DNA from: Chrysemys picta bellii
Taxonomy: Eukaryota > Chordata > Testudines > Emydidae
Assembly (NCBI RefSeq): GCF_011386835.1
Contig: NC_088800.1
Span: 52,047,439-52,111,438, forward strand
DNA: 64,000 bases
Reading direction: 5' to 3'
Shown here: positions 1-12,724 of the stretch, in pieces
Position numbering within the stretch: position 1 is the stretch's first letter
How the letters are laid out: each line of letters opens with the position of its first letter
Translations under genes and position numbers: made by a program
The notes under the pieces: model-generated
What the model was told of the DNA's origin: nothing
The model's input: the letters and a program-made list of their open reading frames with translations, nothing else
The model's database searches: none

Positions 1-945
1 AGCTCAGTCCCAACGTGGCAGACGGGCTCCCAGTAGGGTTGTCGCCATGCTAGCCAATGACTGATACAAAGAGCTGGGCCCAGTGAGACCGCAGCAAATG
101 AGAGCAGCCTTTGGCTGCTCTGATTTACACCAGGGAGGGCCAAGCCCCCCACGAGTGGCTCCAAGCCCTCCCCGGGGTCTGATTGTGGGAGTGTCCAGGA
201 GCCCCAGCCCTGGGTGGGAACCCCATTGCGCTAGATGCTGTACAAACACAGACCAAACAGTTCCTGGATCTCTCATCCCTGAGCTCAGCAATTCTTTGAT
301 TCTGTTCCGTGAGCAGCTCCTGCCCTCATCTACCCTCTCCCCCAACCCCATTACCAGGCTCGGGTCCTTCACCTCACAGCGCCAGCATCAGTTACATTAT
401 CTGCCATTTGGCAGCTGCCAGGGCTGCAGGAATTGAGTAATCCGCAAGCCTGTTTTAAGGGACGCCGGGTTAATTCGTAACTCATCAGTGTTTGCCCGAT
501 ACATTGGGTGGGCGGCGCAAGGCTGGGGGGGGGGGAGGGGAATCTTTGTCCAGTGCTCCCAGGGGAAGTTGTCCTTTGATAAGATGATAACAGAACCGGC
601 TGGGCACATTTCCACAGGTAACTGGAAAGTTTTATTTGTCTCCTACTGCCTGAAAGGTCAGGGTGTCCTGCTTTCAATTCTATTTCAGTGTGGTGCCCTT
701 TGTGTTTCGATCGGAGATATGTTCCTTTCTGAAGGATCCTTAATGAGTGTTCCTAGATGTAATTGAGTGACCTGCCATCTGAACCTCTCAGGTGCTTTTG
801 CATAGGGGAGGGGCTGTGTTTAATAGGAAGCCAAGTGTGTTTCATAAAGGATTTGCCCACAGCAAATCAGACAATCCTCCCAGCTGGCAGACAAGCTCAT
901 AGACAGTGTTGTTGCAGTGCTGTCTGATGATTGAAACAAAGGAGG

Positions 946-1023
946 GGGCCCAGATTCTCAAAGGTGTTTTGGCACTTAACGCCTATGGGATTTGGTGCCT
1001 AAATACCTTTGAGGATCTGGGCC
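946..1023. repeat. Small palindromic (MITE-like) repeat
   Basis: The left end GGCCCAGATTCTCAAAGG is the near-exact inverse of the right end CCTTTGAGGATCTGGGCC, giving a fold-back of about 78 bp. A related copy lies at 54,752-54,821 and a partial one at 1569-1640. It looks like an old non-autonomous DNA element. No clear target duplication was found and the superfamily is unknown. Confidence 0.6.
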
Positions 1024-1568
1024 TGAGAGGCAGCAGAACTCCTGGGTTCTGGTCTAACCTCTGTGTGACCACCACCTCCACTGTCGCCTGTGTAGCTCAC
1101 AGGAGGGCTTGGGAGGTTAGCCTCCCAGCTATCTCTGAAGCACTTTGTGACCATGAGGGTTAAGATTTATGGATGCTGGCTATGTAAAATACTGTATGTA
1201 ACACACAGATCAGAGTGTACGCACCCCACTGCCGTCCACTAGATAGAATCAGAACTGCTCACTACATAGCATAAGCCCCAGTATTGGAGATGATGTCTCC
1301 TGCAGCAGTGAGTTCCACTAGTATAAGGTGTGTCTCCATTGATGTGTTCTAAATGTACTGCTCTTTTAATTACATCAGATCCATAACCCACATTCTTGTA
1401 TCATGGAGGGACTGATCCTTTCTCGCTGCACTGCCCCCAAAATGTAGCACAACACAAGGGCCAAACTAGGCCAATGCCACCCTGTGTCTGCCAGACAGCA
1501 GGGGCAAATGAACCCATCTGTAATAGAGAAGCTTTCCCTGGTCAAACCTATATGAACTGGAATGTGAT

Positions 1569-1640
1569 CCTCATAGGTATTTAGGAGCCTAATGTTCATC
1601 AAAATCAATGGGAGTTAGGTGCCTTTGAGGATCTGGGTGC
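1569..1640. repeat. Partial copy of the palindromic repeat at 946
   Basis: It contains GGTATTTAGGAGCCTAA and, after a short spacer, GTTAGGTGCCTTTGAGG followed by GATCTGGG. These match the arms of the palindromic repeats at 946 and 54,752. The left end is eroded. Confidence 0.5.
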
Positions 1641-4211
1641 AGCTTTTCATACATGGCCACCAAGTCCAACGGAAATATGCAAACGTGAGAAGGCACCAAA
1701 ACCCAATGAATTTGCTGGGAGCGGAATCTGGGCTCCTGCTCATTGCTAGGTCAGATGGAGAGTGTTTGTTCAGAGAGTCTAACTGGGGTCAGTCACAGGG
1801 GAATGCCCTGCTGCAGCTCCTTGGCTAGCAGGAATGGATTTGGGCTCTACCTGTGGCTGTAGCACAGTTCAGATGGGTGACTTTCCAGTAGCGTGTGTGA
1901 AACTGGAACCAGGACACCGAAATGTTACACCTCTCAGCAGTGCTCTTGGGCAGGCAGAAGGGAACATTCTGTATCCAGGCAAAACTACAGCTGGGATTTA
2001 GGGAGGCAGAATGTATTTATGCATGTGGAATTTAACTGGACAGCACCACAAACACCCCTACTTTTGCCCAAAATGCCATGGCGTCTTTAAGAACTGGAAG
2101 AGGCCAGGGCTTCAGTTTTAGGCCTCATCTGCAAGATGGGACCTCCAGCATCACAGTACCCCCTGTGTGCATTCTGGGATATTGGAGCAACACTCATTCA
2201 GAGTGAAGAGAGCCAGCCACTGAATCACCAACTTTCCCATCCTACAGTACCCTTGTTTCTTCAGATGGTCACCCATCCAAATCCTGAATAGACCTGATGC
2301 TGCTTAACTAACTGGATCAGAAAGCTAGCCCAGTAACGTAGGCAATGCCAGCCCTCAAAGCTACTGTTAAGACATAGAACTAAACCTGATTGGTCCGGCT
2401 CTCGGTTATTCTTTGCCCAGGTCGCATTCCATTGGCTCCCACAGAAGATATTTTGTTATAGGGCCCAGCCTGACTTACAAACTATTCTACTGCTCTGGGC
2501 CAATCAGAAGAGGCTTAAGAAAGACTACAGGGTGGTTTATCTTTGTTCATGTAGCAAAGAAATGCCCAGCTTTGAATCTATAGATTGGCCCTTTAACTAA
2601 AACAAGCTCCAGGGACCATAGAAACAAAGGAGTCTTTGGTTTGGTTTGGTTTTGGCAGACAGACAGCCTTTGCCCAGGAGGGCTTAGCATGAAAAATGCA
2701 TGTGGGGATCCAGGCAATGGTAGGATGCTAAAAAGAGGCGATCGATCAAGTATCTCTGAAAGCCACACAGCTGTGCCTGTTTCCCTGCCTTCTCTGAGTC
2801 TTTGCCGCTGTTGGGGGGGCGGGGGGAGGGTTTGTTCCATGTAGTCATGCTGCTGCTCAGTTTGATTAAGAAAGTTGCTGTAGACTTTTGCACCCAGGCA
2901 AACTCCAAGGAAGAGAAATGCCTGAATGAAAGGCAATGGGATGGCTTTGCAGTTATTGCCTCATTGCCCTCTGTGATTTGTCTTTGTTAATTCTTCCAGA
3001 CAGGCTTTCGGTTTGATTCTGGAAGCTTTGATCTTCACTTGCCAGCTCCCGAAATGGCCATAATCAAGGTCAAGATGTTCAAAAGTGATTTTCACTAGTC
3101 ATTTGGCCCAACTTTAATTTTGGGGAGCCCACCTGGAGACCCCTTTGTACTCAGCCCCTGCTGTCTGATATCTGGCTCACTGGGGTGTCTCCTATCAGGT
3201 ACCCAGAAATCAATAGTTGCTTTGGAAAAAATTGTAGGATGACATAATAACAATCAATACCAAAGATTTGTGCTGTGCAGCAAGCTGGATCTTAATTCTG
3301 CGGCAAGCCATGCCATTTCTGTGGTAGATCTCAGGCAACTGTGAGAGATAAGTGAGACTTCAGGGAATCACGGGAGGTATTTTGGGATAAGCTCATTAGC
3401 TGGAGGTTTCTGTTAAAATCATCAGCAGTCAAATAGTTAACACTGGCATTTAAATGGCCATCTTTAAGATTCAGAATCAACACCCCACTCCAGCAATCAC
3501 TTACCCTCAGCTTAACTTTACTACTGGGAGTAGCAACACTGAAATCAATGAAGCTATTCATGGCAGTGAAGTTAAGCATGTGGATAAGTGCTTACAGGAG
3601 CAGGGCAGTTCGCAGCTCTCAGAACTCTTGTTTCAGGCTGCCTGCAGACTCAGGCAGATGGCAATGCATCAGTTATGCTGAGTTCTCAGTTGGAAGGTTT
3701 TCTTTGCAACCAGAAGCAGATTTTTTTTTTCCGAAGTGGAAGCTCAGATGGTGGGGTATATTTCTGCAGGAGTGGCTGGATTCCTCCTCACATTCCAGGG
3801 CTGCTAGATTGCAGAATACTCAGGGCCTGTAGCATCCTATAATGTTTCCTGTCCCTTAAGTAAGTAATGCTAACAACACTCCCATGATTGGCCCATGCAT
3901 CACTACAAGGAGCCAAAAGTAGAGCCAGGAATAGAATCCTGGTCACCCTCCTGCCTGCCCACTGCACACCCTGCTAGACCACACTGCCCCCCTACTCAAC
4001 TGCTATAAGAACATCTGTGATGGCTCAAAGGACACCGAGCAGTTGACTGGACTGTGCCCAAATGTAACAGTGGGTCTGCTCCTGCTGCCACTGACATCAA
4101 TGACAGCTCCAAGTAGGGTTTGGAAGGGTAAAAAACACCTCTTTAAAAGGAGCCTTACAGGTATTTAGGCATCAAATTTAGGTCTGGTTTAAAAAGAATC
4201 TTGACAAGGAT

Positions 4212-4300
4212 GGTCGAGTGGCCAACATGCTGGGCTGTAGAGACCTGGCTTCAATGCCTTGCTCCACCAGCAGCTTCTTGTGTGATCCTGCCTAAGGTGG
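4212..4300 (+). repeat. MIR-like SINE fragment
   Basis: A tRNA-like SINE head is suggested by GGTCGAGTGGCCAACATG and the following GACCTGGCTTCAATGCC, which sit where the MIR promoter boxes would be. It is degraded and short, so the call is tentative. Confidence 0.4.
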
Positions 4301-5328
4301 TTCTAGGCACACCCACACATGCAGGTTTGTTTGTTTGTTTCAAATAGATTAACCTGACAATGTCTCTATTGAATACATTTTCCAAAAGGTCTGCTCCAGG
4401 CCAGATCAACCACGAGTTATTGGATCCCATGCAGGAATCACTGGGTAAAATTCTATGGACTGGGTTAGCCAGGAGAACTGATTTGGCTATCATAATGGCC
4501 TTAGAATCTATGAGACTCTGGACATTTTGCCCGTGGAAGGAGAGCAGGACTAGCAAATATGCCACCGCAAAAGGGAAGAAAAATCTAGGCATGGCCATAT
4601 TTTCAAAAGCGGCCTCTAAAACTGCAGGTGTAGTTTTGTGTGCCCAACTTTTTCATGCATGCAAAAAGGCAGGTGTGTGAATGCCCAGTGTGACCATCCA
4701 GTCTGTGCACCATGCATTTTGCAGCCCCATTAGCACAGGCAAAAAGCCAATCCCATGATTTTAGAGGCAGGCTTGATGCTACTTCGAAACTCTGGCCTGT
4801 CGGTTTAAGTGGATTTACGTTTGAGCATGGAGGCTGCTGTGCCTAAGAAGGGCTGGGGTGCAGCTGAGGGAGGGAGAGTTTGCAAAGGGTCCCTTTGTGG
4901 TGCCCTGATCCTGGGGCTGGTTCTGTACTGGCCTGGCCCCCAGAGCTTCTTTAAGTTACAGCAGCTGCCAACAGCCCACGGGGGCACTTCCAGCTGCTGG
5001 GGACCACCAGGGAGTAGGGACACCCAGGTGACACCCTCGGTTCTGGACAGGGGATATCACAGTAACTGTTATAGCAGCCCTGCCATGGGCAATGCTCCTA
5101 GGTGGCTGTATGCTGCCATTGGCTGGATATGTTGGCTGCAGGGGAGTTTTTTGCCTGGAGATCAGAGCCCCTGTTTGTGGTAGTCTCCCCATCCCCCAGT
5201 AGGATTCCTTGTGGCATGTCTTGTGGAGATATGATGGGTTTAGAGAAGCTGGGAGCGCTCATCCTGTCCATGCTCTGCCATTGTATAGCCTGACACCTGA
5301 TGGTAGAGGCTGGGACTGGATCCCTCCA

Positions 5329-5625
5329 AGGATATGTCTACATTGCAATCAGAATCCTGAAGCACTGAGTCTCACTTGGGTCAGCTGACTTGGGCTTACG
5401 AGGCTAGGGCTGTGGGGCTAAAAAGAGCATTTGGGCTTGGGCTGGAGCCTGGGCTCAGAGACCCTCTGCCCTTGTGGAGTCTCAGAGCCCAGGCTGCAGC
5501 CCAAGCCCAAATGTCTATGCTGCAATTCTATAGCCCTGTAGTCAGAGCTTCATGAGCCTGAGTCAGCTGACCCAAACCAGCGGCAGCAACACCACGGGTC
5601 TTGTATTGCACTGTAGACATACCCT
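5329..5625. mobile_element. Palindromic miniature DNA transposon
   Basis: The ends are inverted: GGATATGTCTACATTGCAAT at the left and TATTGCACTGTAGACATACC at the right. The interior is also strongly palindromic: GGGCTTGGGCTGGAGCCTGGG near 5430 is mirrored by CCCAGGCTGCAGCCCAAGCC near 5490. The element is about 297 bp with no coding content. Ends of the form GGTATGTCTACA are common in turtle repeats. I could not identify the target duplication, so the superfamily is open. Confidence 0.75.
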
Positions 5626-5820
5626 AAGCCTCTCCTCATACTCAGCCAATACTCATACAGGACCTTGCCCTGCTGCCCACGGGAGGCACTGTGGGGAAGT
5701 GATTTGTAAGGACACTGCCAACTACACCACTTCCAGCCTCTCCTGGTGGGGGTGCTTAGGGGTATAGTGTAGGAATATCGAGCCCCTCCCAGCAGGGGGT
5801 GGTGATGGGAAAGGCGTTGG

Positions 5821-6753
5821 AGCACCGAGCCCCTCTCAGCAGGGGGCAGTGAGGGGAATGGGGTAGGAGCACTGAGCTGTGACCACAGGGTGTACTGAGG
5901 GGAATGGGGTAGGAGCACCGAGCCCCTCCCTGCAGGGGTGCTGAGGGGAATGGGGTAGGAGCACCAAGCCCCTCTCAGCAGAGGTGCTATGGGGAATGGG
6001 GTAGGAGCACCGAGCCCCTCCCAGCAGGGGTCAGTGAGGGGAATGGGGTAGGAGCACTGAGCCCCTCCCAGCAGGGGGCAGTGAGGGGAATGGGGTAGGA
6101 GCACCGAGCCCCTCCCAGCAGGGGGCAGTGAGGGGAATGGCGTAGGAGCACTGAGCCCCTCCCAGCAGGGGGCAGTGAGTGGAATGGCGTAGGAGCACTG
6201 AGCTGTGCCCAGCAAGGGTCAGTGAGGGGAATGGCGTAGGAGCACCGAGCCCCTCCCAGCAGGGGCTGGTGATGGGAAAGGCGTTGGAGCACTGAGCCAC
6301 TCCCAGCAGGGGTGCTGAGGGGAATGGCGTAGGAGCACCGAGCCCCTCCCAGCAGGGGGCAGTGAGGGGAATGAGGTAGGAGCACCGAGCCCCTCCCAGC
6401 AGGGGTGCTGAGAGGAATGGGGTAGGAGCACCAAGCCCCACCCAGCAGGGGGCAGTGAGGGGAATGGGGTAGGAGCACTGAGCCCCTCCCAGCAGGGGTC
6501 AGTGAGGGGAATGGGGTAGGAGCACCGAGCCCCTCCCAGCAGGGGTGCTGAGAGGAATGCCGTAGGAGCACCGAGCCCCTCTCAGCAGGGGGCAGTGAGG
6601 GGAATGGTGTAGGAGCACCGAGCCCCTCCCAGCAGGGGTCAGTGAGGGGAATGGGGTAGGAGCACTGAGCCCTTCCCAGCAGAGGTGCTATGGGGAATGG
6701 GGTAGGAGCACCGAGCCCCTCCCAGCAGGGGGCAGTGAGGGGAATGGGATAGA
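5821..6753 (+). repeat. Higher-order repeat copy 1 (933 bp)
   Basis: This block of about 20 minisatellite units recurs immediately downstream at a shift of exactly 933 bp. The left junction is sharp: before 5821 the flanking units differ, and after it they agree. I found only two base differences between the copies, near 6433 and near 6581. Confidence 0.9.
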
Positions 6754-7686
6754 AGCACCGAGCCCCTCTCAGCAGGGGGCAGTGAGGGGAATGGGGTAGG
6801 AGCACTGAGCTGTGACCACAGGGTGTACTGAGGGGAATGGGGTAGGAGCACCGAGCCCCTCCCTGCAGGGGTGCTGAGGGGAATGGGGTAGGAGCACCAA
6901 GCCCCTCTCAGCAGAGGTGCTATGGGGAATGGGGTAGGAGCACCGAGCCCCTCCCAGCAGGGGTCAGTGAGGGGAATGGGGTAGGAGCACTGAGCCCCTC
7001 CCAGCAGGGGGCAGTGAGGGGAATGGGGTAGGAGCACCGAGCCCCTCCCAGCAGGGGGCAGTGAGGGGAATGGCGTAGGAGCACTGAGCCCCTCCCAGCA
7101 GGGGGCAGTGAGTGGAATGGCGTAGGAGCACTGAGCTGTGCCCAGCAAGGGTCAGTGAGGGGAATGGCGTAGGAGCACCGAGCCCCTCCCAGCAGGGGCT
7201 GGTGATGGGAAAGGCGTTGGAGCACTGAGCCACTCCCAGCAGGGGTGCTGAGGGGAATGGCGTAGGAGCACCGAGCCCCTCCCAGCAGGGGGCAGTGAGG
7301 GGAATGAGGTAGGAGCACCGAGCCCCTCCCAGCAGGGGTGCTGAGAGGAATGGGGTAGGAGCACCGAGCCCCACCCAGCAGGGGGCAGTGAGGGGAATGG
7401 GGTAGGAGCACTGAGCCCCTCCCAGCAGGGGTCAGTGAGGGGAATGGGGTAGGAGCACCGAGCCCCTCCCAGCAGGGGTGCTGAGAGGAATGCCGTAGGA
7501 GCACCGAGCCCCTCCCAGCAGGGGGCAGTGAGGGGAATGGTGTAGGAGCACCGAGCCCCTCCCAGCAGGGGTCAGTGAGGGGAATGGGGTAGGAGCACTG
7601 AGCCCTTCCCAGCAGAGGTGCTATGGGGAATGGGGTAGGAGCACCGAGCCCCTCCCAGCAGGGGGCAGTGAGGGGAATGGGATAGA
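6754..7686 (+). repeat. Higher-order repeat copy 2 (933 bp)
   Basis: This is the second copy of the 933-bp block and directly adjoins the first. It shares the marker units GAGCTGTGACCACAGGG (near 6807) and GGTGATGGGAAAGGCGTTGG (near 7201). Sequence after 7686 follows a third copy for only about 53 bp and then departs. Such near identity implies a recent unequal exchange or an assembly duplication. Confidence 0.9.
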
Positions 7687-10600
7687 AGCACCGAGCCCCT
7701 CTCAGCAGGGGGCAGTGAGGGGAATGGGGTAGGAGCACTGAGCCCCTCCCAGCAGAGGTGCTATGGGGAATGGGGTAGGAGCACCGAGCCCCTCCCAGCA
7801 GGGGTCAGTGAGGGGAATGGGGTAGGAGCACTGAGCCCCTCCCAGCAGGGGGCAGTGAGGGGAATGGGGTAGGAGCACTGAGCCCCTCCCAGCAGGGGGC
7901 AGTGAGGGGAATAGGGTAGGAGCACCGAGCCCCTCCCAGCAGGGGGTGCTGTGGGGAATGGCGTAGGAGCACCAAGCCCCTCCCAGCAGGGGGCAGTGAG
8001 GGGAATGGCGTAGGAGCACTGAGCCGTGCCCAGCAGGGGTCAGTGAGGTGAGTGGAGTAGGAGCACTGAGCCCCTCCCAGCAGAGGTGCTATGGGGAATG
8101 GGGTAGGAGCACCGAGCCCCTCCCAGCAGGGGGCAGTGAGTGGAATGGCGTAGGAGCACTGAGCTGTGCCCAGCAGGGGTCAGTGAGGTGAGTGGGGTAG
8201 GAGCACTGAGCCCCTCCCAGCAGGGGTGCTGAGGGGAATGGCGTAGGAGCACCGAGCCCCTCCCAGCAGGGGGCAGTGAGGGGAATGAGGTAGGAGCACC
8301 GAGTCCCTCCCAGCAGGGGTGCTGAGAGGAATGGGGTAGGAGCACCGAGCCCCTCTCAGCAGGGGGCAGTGAGGGGAATGGCGTAGGAGCACCGAGCCCC
8401 ACCCAGCAGGGGTCAGTGAGGGGAATGGGGTAGGAGCACTGAGCCCTTCCCAGCAGGGGGCAGTGAGGGGAATAGGGTAGGAGCACCGAGCCCCTCCCAG
8501 CAGGGGGTGCTGTGGGGAATGGCGTAGGAGCACCGAGCCCCTCCCAGCAGGGGGCAGTGAGGGGAATGGCGTAGGAGCACTGAGCCGTGCCCAGCAGGGG
8601 TCAGTGAGGTGAGTGGGGTAGGAGCACTGAGCCCCTCCCAGCAGAGGTGCTATGGGGAATGGGGTAGGAGCACCGAGCCCCTCCCAGCAGGGGGCAGTGA
8701 GTGGAATGGCGTAGGAGCACTGAGCTGTGCCCAGCAGGGGTCAGTGAGGGGAATGGGGTAGGAGCACCGAGCCCCACCCAGCAGAGGGTGGTGATGGGAA
8801 AGGCGTTGGAGCACTGAGCCACTCCCAGCAGGGGTGCTGAGGGGAATGGGGTAGGAGCACTGAGCCCCTCCCAGCAGGGGGTGCTGTGGGGAATGGCGTA
8901 GGAGCACCGAGCCCCTCCCAGCAGGGGGCAGTGAGGGGAATGGGATAGAAGCACCGAGCCCCTCTCAGCAGGGGGCAGTGAGGGGAATGGCGTAGGAGCA
9001 CTGAGCCGTGCGCAGCAGGGGTCAGTGAGGTGAATGGGGTAGGAGCACCGAGCCCCTCCCAGCAGGGGGTGCTGTGGGGAATGGCATAGGAGCACCGAGC
9101 ACCTCCCGGCAGGGGGTGCTGTGGGGAATGGCGTAGGAGCACCGAGCCCCTCCCAGCAGGGGGCAGTGAGGGGAATGGGATAGAAGCACCGAGTCCCTCT
9201 CAGCAGGGGGCACTGAGTGGAATGGCGTAGGAGCACTGAGCCGTGCCCAGCAGGGGGCACTGGGAGGAATGGCGTAGGAGCACTGAGCCGTGCCCAGCAG
9301 GGGGCAGTGAGGGGAATGGTGTAGGAGCACTGAGCCGTGCCCAGCAGGGGGCAGTGAGGAGAATGGCATAGGAGCACTGAGCCGTGCCCAGCAGGGGGCG
9401 CTGAGGGGAATGGCATAAGAGCATTGAGCCGGGCCCAGCAGGGGGCAGTGAGGGGAATGGGGTAGGAGCATTGAGCCCCTCCCAGCAGGGGGCACTGAGG
9501 GGAATGGGGTAGGAGCATTGAGATGTGCCCAGCAGGGGGCACTGAGGGGAATGGGGTAGGAGCATTGAGATGTGCCCAGCAGGAGGTAATGAGTGGAATG
9601 AATGGAACTGGCGAGTGTCTTAGCCTAGGGCTGAGGCTCCACAATCCTGGGCCCCATGTGGATGGGCAAGTAGTGCCCTGTGTGGGCACAAGGAGGCCCC
9701 ACGGAGACAGACTCTGGCACAGCTGCCAATAGCATTTCCCACCACTCATTTGCAGGGCATTTCAGGAGTTTGCATAATCTGCTCTAGCTGTGCCAATCGT
9801 GTGGTGGTTCTTTAACTGTCAATGAGGGAGCTTTACAGGCAGCCACCTCTTGGGCTAATGGCTAATGAAAACCCAAGGGAACTCAAGGGATGGGATTTAT
9901 GTGACTCAGCATGGAGCTTTGTTTCCATCTGACAGCTAGCACCCATTCCACCTCTAAGCAATGTGCCTGTGTAGCTCTCACCACCTGGTTTGTTTTTAGA
10001 GCTAGCTGTTGTGGGTTCAACCCCCACTCTAAGCTGGTCACTCTTTGTATGCAATATTAAGTTTTGTATTCACACACATACTGAAGTGGAGGGGCTGATA
10101 CATACAGAAGGGAGTAGCCTTGTTTGGGGGTGAGGGGTTAGTTGTGGTGATTTTAACAGGACCAATATCTTGAGGATACAAGGCTGGGGGCTCACCTGTG
10201 TTTAGAGAACAAACAAGGTCCACAGTCTAACCTGAAATTGGAGATTGGAGAGAGAGATGGAACGGGAAGGAGGAGACAGACCAAGAATAGGGAAGAGGAG
10301 AAAAGCCAGCTCAGGAAAGGAAAAAGTCTTAAGAAAGAGAGGGTTGAGTCACCACAGTGCTACACATACCCCTGCTCTAGGGTCACAGTTCACCCTAATT
10401 TTGTCACTTCTCCCTGTCTTCACTGAGATCCTGCCAAGCCTACCTCAGAGCCTGGACTGAACCACATCTGTTGCTTTTAAAACCTGCAGGTTCCCTGGAT
10501 CCCTTGAGATCAGCTAGTGCACAAGAGCATTCTGGGATTCCATCCTCTGAAAAGGGCAAGTCCTGGAGTGAGTGAGCTAAGGGAAATGGCTGGAGACTCC

Positions 10601-12724
10601 TGCCAGATCTGCAGAGCCTCAGTGATGGGTGGTTGCAAAGGAGAGTGCAAGCAAGGGGACAAGAACGGGTTGGAGTCCTTAGGTCCATGCTAGGCCAGGG
10701 GGCCTCCTGGGAATTCAGCCAATGAAGTAATGAGGTCTCTGCAACAGACTGTAAACAGCTCCAAGGGAACCATTGAGAGCTCTTGAGTTAAACAAGGCAG
10801 GATTTGCAAGGTTCCTGATGACCTGCTTCCATCTAACAAGGAGGAATGGGCTGGAATGGTGCAAATGATGAGGCTATGGTGTCTGCATGGTGAGGTCAAG
10901 CAGATTGCAGAACAGGAGAGTGTGTGGATGCCCTGTCACTGGAGCCATTGAAAACTGGACCATTCAAGCACAGTAAAGAATGACCCAGCACTGCTCCCTG
11001 GGCATAGAGAAAAGGTGACCTGTTAAGGCTCTTTCACCTCTAGCCTCGGTGGTCTGACACTATGCCCTGGAAGGCCCAGCAAGTGACAAAGCAATATGAG
11101 GAGGGGGAGCCAGTCTGTGATCACATCTTGACTGGAAAATATCAAGGTGTCTCCAAAAGGAGTCTCTGTTGGGGAAATGGAAATAACGAGAGGTTTGCAC
11201 AAGGCTTTAACTGCATCATCTGCTTCCATTACATTTAGTGGGGGAAAATCTCAAAGATCATTTAACTCCATAAAAAATCCCTTTCCATGAAAATTCCCCT
11301 CCCGGTCTGATTTAAAGGCATGAGGCTGTTTTGAGCTAAAGCCGAGACTCCAGGTTCTCAATCACAATGGGGAGAGCAATGAGAAGAGCTCGCAGGCAGC
11401 ACGGCTTGCCCTGATTGGATGAAATCTTGGCCCCACTAAAGTCTGTTGCAAAACTTCCATTGATTTCAACGGGGCCAGGGTTTCACCCAGATGTTTTACC
11501 TGTGCTTATCCTTGAGTAACTCGATGGGGACCTCTCTTTGTCTCTCCTAATGATCCCAAGTCAAAGGCTCAGTTTCCAGGTCAAAGGATGCTTTCTCTAC
11601 TGTGGTCCTGCAAGCTCTGCCTGGGAAGTCTCTGCACCTTCCGACCCCTTGCAAATTCCTGAAAAGCTAGCCATAAGCTGTGGGAGCGTTTGCAAGATAT
11701 CCTGTCTCTCCTGGGGCTAGGGGGTAATCCTTGCCTGATGGGATGGGAAGTGGGTGGTACGAGGAGAGGAAATTGATCTGTTTTCCCCTAGCTTTGTGCT
11801 AATGATTGATATTGATAACACTAAGCTATTCAGAGAATCAGACTTTCAGTAACAAATGTGTGTGAAATCCCTTAGCAGCAATGGCATTACACCTGCAGTC
11901 AATTTCCCTCAGTGCATAGGAAATTTCGTAGCAGGAAGGTTCAGGTTAACAAAAAACCCAACTCCCCATAGTTTGCAGGTACAGACAGAGCCCTCTGATT
12001 CCAGAGATCCTGTCATCGAGCCCTGAGAAGCTGTCTTTGAGGGACAGTTTCTCAGGCACAGTATATTGGGGGGGGGATGGCTCCCCATTTAACCCCATTC
12101 CCATCCCACACCTAAAGGAAAATGGGAATGTGCACTGGGGTCATAACTCTGATATGGCTGTGAAAGGACATGGGGAGAGCCTCCAGGGGAATTCAATGAC
12201 AAGTCACCCCCCATGCATGTCACAATTCTCAGCGCCATCAGAACCTATAGACTGGCATATAACATATAGAATTATCTCCTACAAAAGGGACAATTTCTGT
12301 ACATTCCCAAAGACCAGCATACCAGTTCTGTTAGCACTGATGTGGTATTAGACTGACTGATTAGTACTGAAAGGGCATCCCAGTCAGACAACAGTGACTG
12401 CCGAGTGACTATTCTAAACAATAGCCCATAGATAACCATGCCATTCCAAGCAATTCCATCTCTGGGGTCTGGCGACTAAGGCTCTGCTGCAGTAGTTTAT
12501 GATGTCCCCTGAATCCCTTGATGGAAGTACAGCCTCTTATTACTTCATTACATTAACTGTTTAGGGACAGATCCTGATATCCTTACTCAAAGTCAGCAGC
12601 AATTACTCCACCAGTGTCCCCATTGATTTCAAGGGGACTGTTCCTGTAGGAAAGTACTAGTCCACATGAGTAAGGAAATTAAAATTTGGCCCTTTATAAA
12701 TATTAACAATACCTTGCATACTAT

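Larger units (their letters stand above)
1..5328. other. Gene-free stretch with small old repeats
   Basis: I find no exon, promoter or RNA gene I can defend. All open frames are short, overlap on both strands and resemble no family I know. A piece near 220-262 (CATTGCGCTAGATGCTGTACAAACA) resembles an old interspersed amniote repeat also seen near 50,720. Palindromic repeat copies at 946-1023 and 1569-1640 and a MIR-like piece at 4212-4300 are listed separately. A poly-G run lies near 516-536. Confidence 0.6.
5768..9596 (+). repeat. Large minisatellite, 45-47 bp unit, about 82 copies
   Basis: The typical unit runs GGGGAATGGSGTAGGAGCAC, then YGAGCCCCTCCCAGCAGGGG and GCAGTGA (47 bp). Variants end in GGTCAGTGA, GGTGCTGA or GAGGTGCTATG and give 45-47 bp. 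The array is 3.83 kb long and unbroken by other repeats. Units near the right end (from about 9240) are regular 47-mers with GAGCCGTGCCCAGC in place of GAGCCCCTCCCAGC. About 37 units, counted by eye, carry AGCAGGGGGC, and many of these read CCAGCAGGGGGCAGT, a match to the CTCF core consensus, always on the plus strand. Long minus-strand open frames across the array (up to about 380 codons) arise only because the unit lacks stop codons. They are not genes. Confidence 0.97.

Noticed and set aside
5768..9596. CRISPR-like array
   Set aside because: Units are directly adjacent with no unique spacers, in vertebrate DNA.
5550..9749. Long minus-strand open frames (up to about 380 codons) with repeated SVLLPHSPH-like peptides
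   Set aside because: They fall inside the minisatellite, exist in several frames at once and follow the unit. The unit length is mostly not a multiple of three, so the peptide shifts frame. No start context or splice signals.
9985..10040. tRNA-like GGGTTCAACCCCCACTC
   Set aside because: Only a B-box-like stretch; no cloverleaf or A box at the right distance. At most a SINE scrap.
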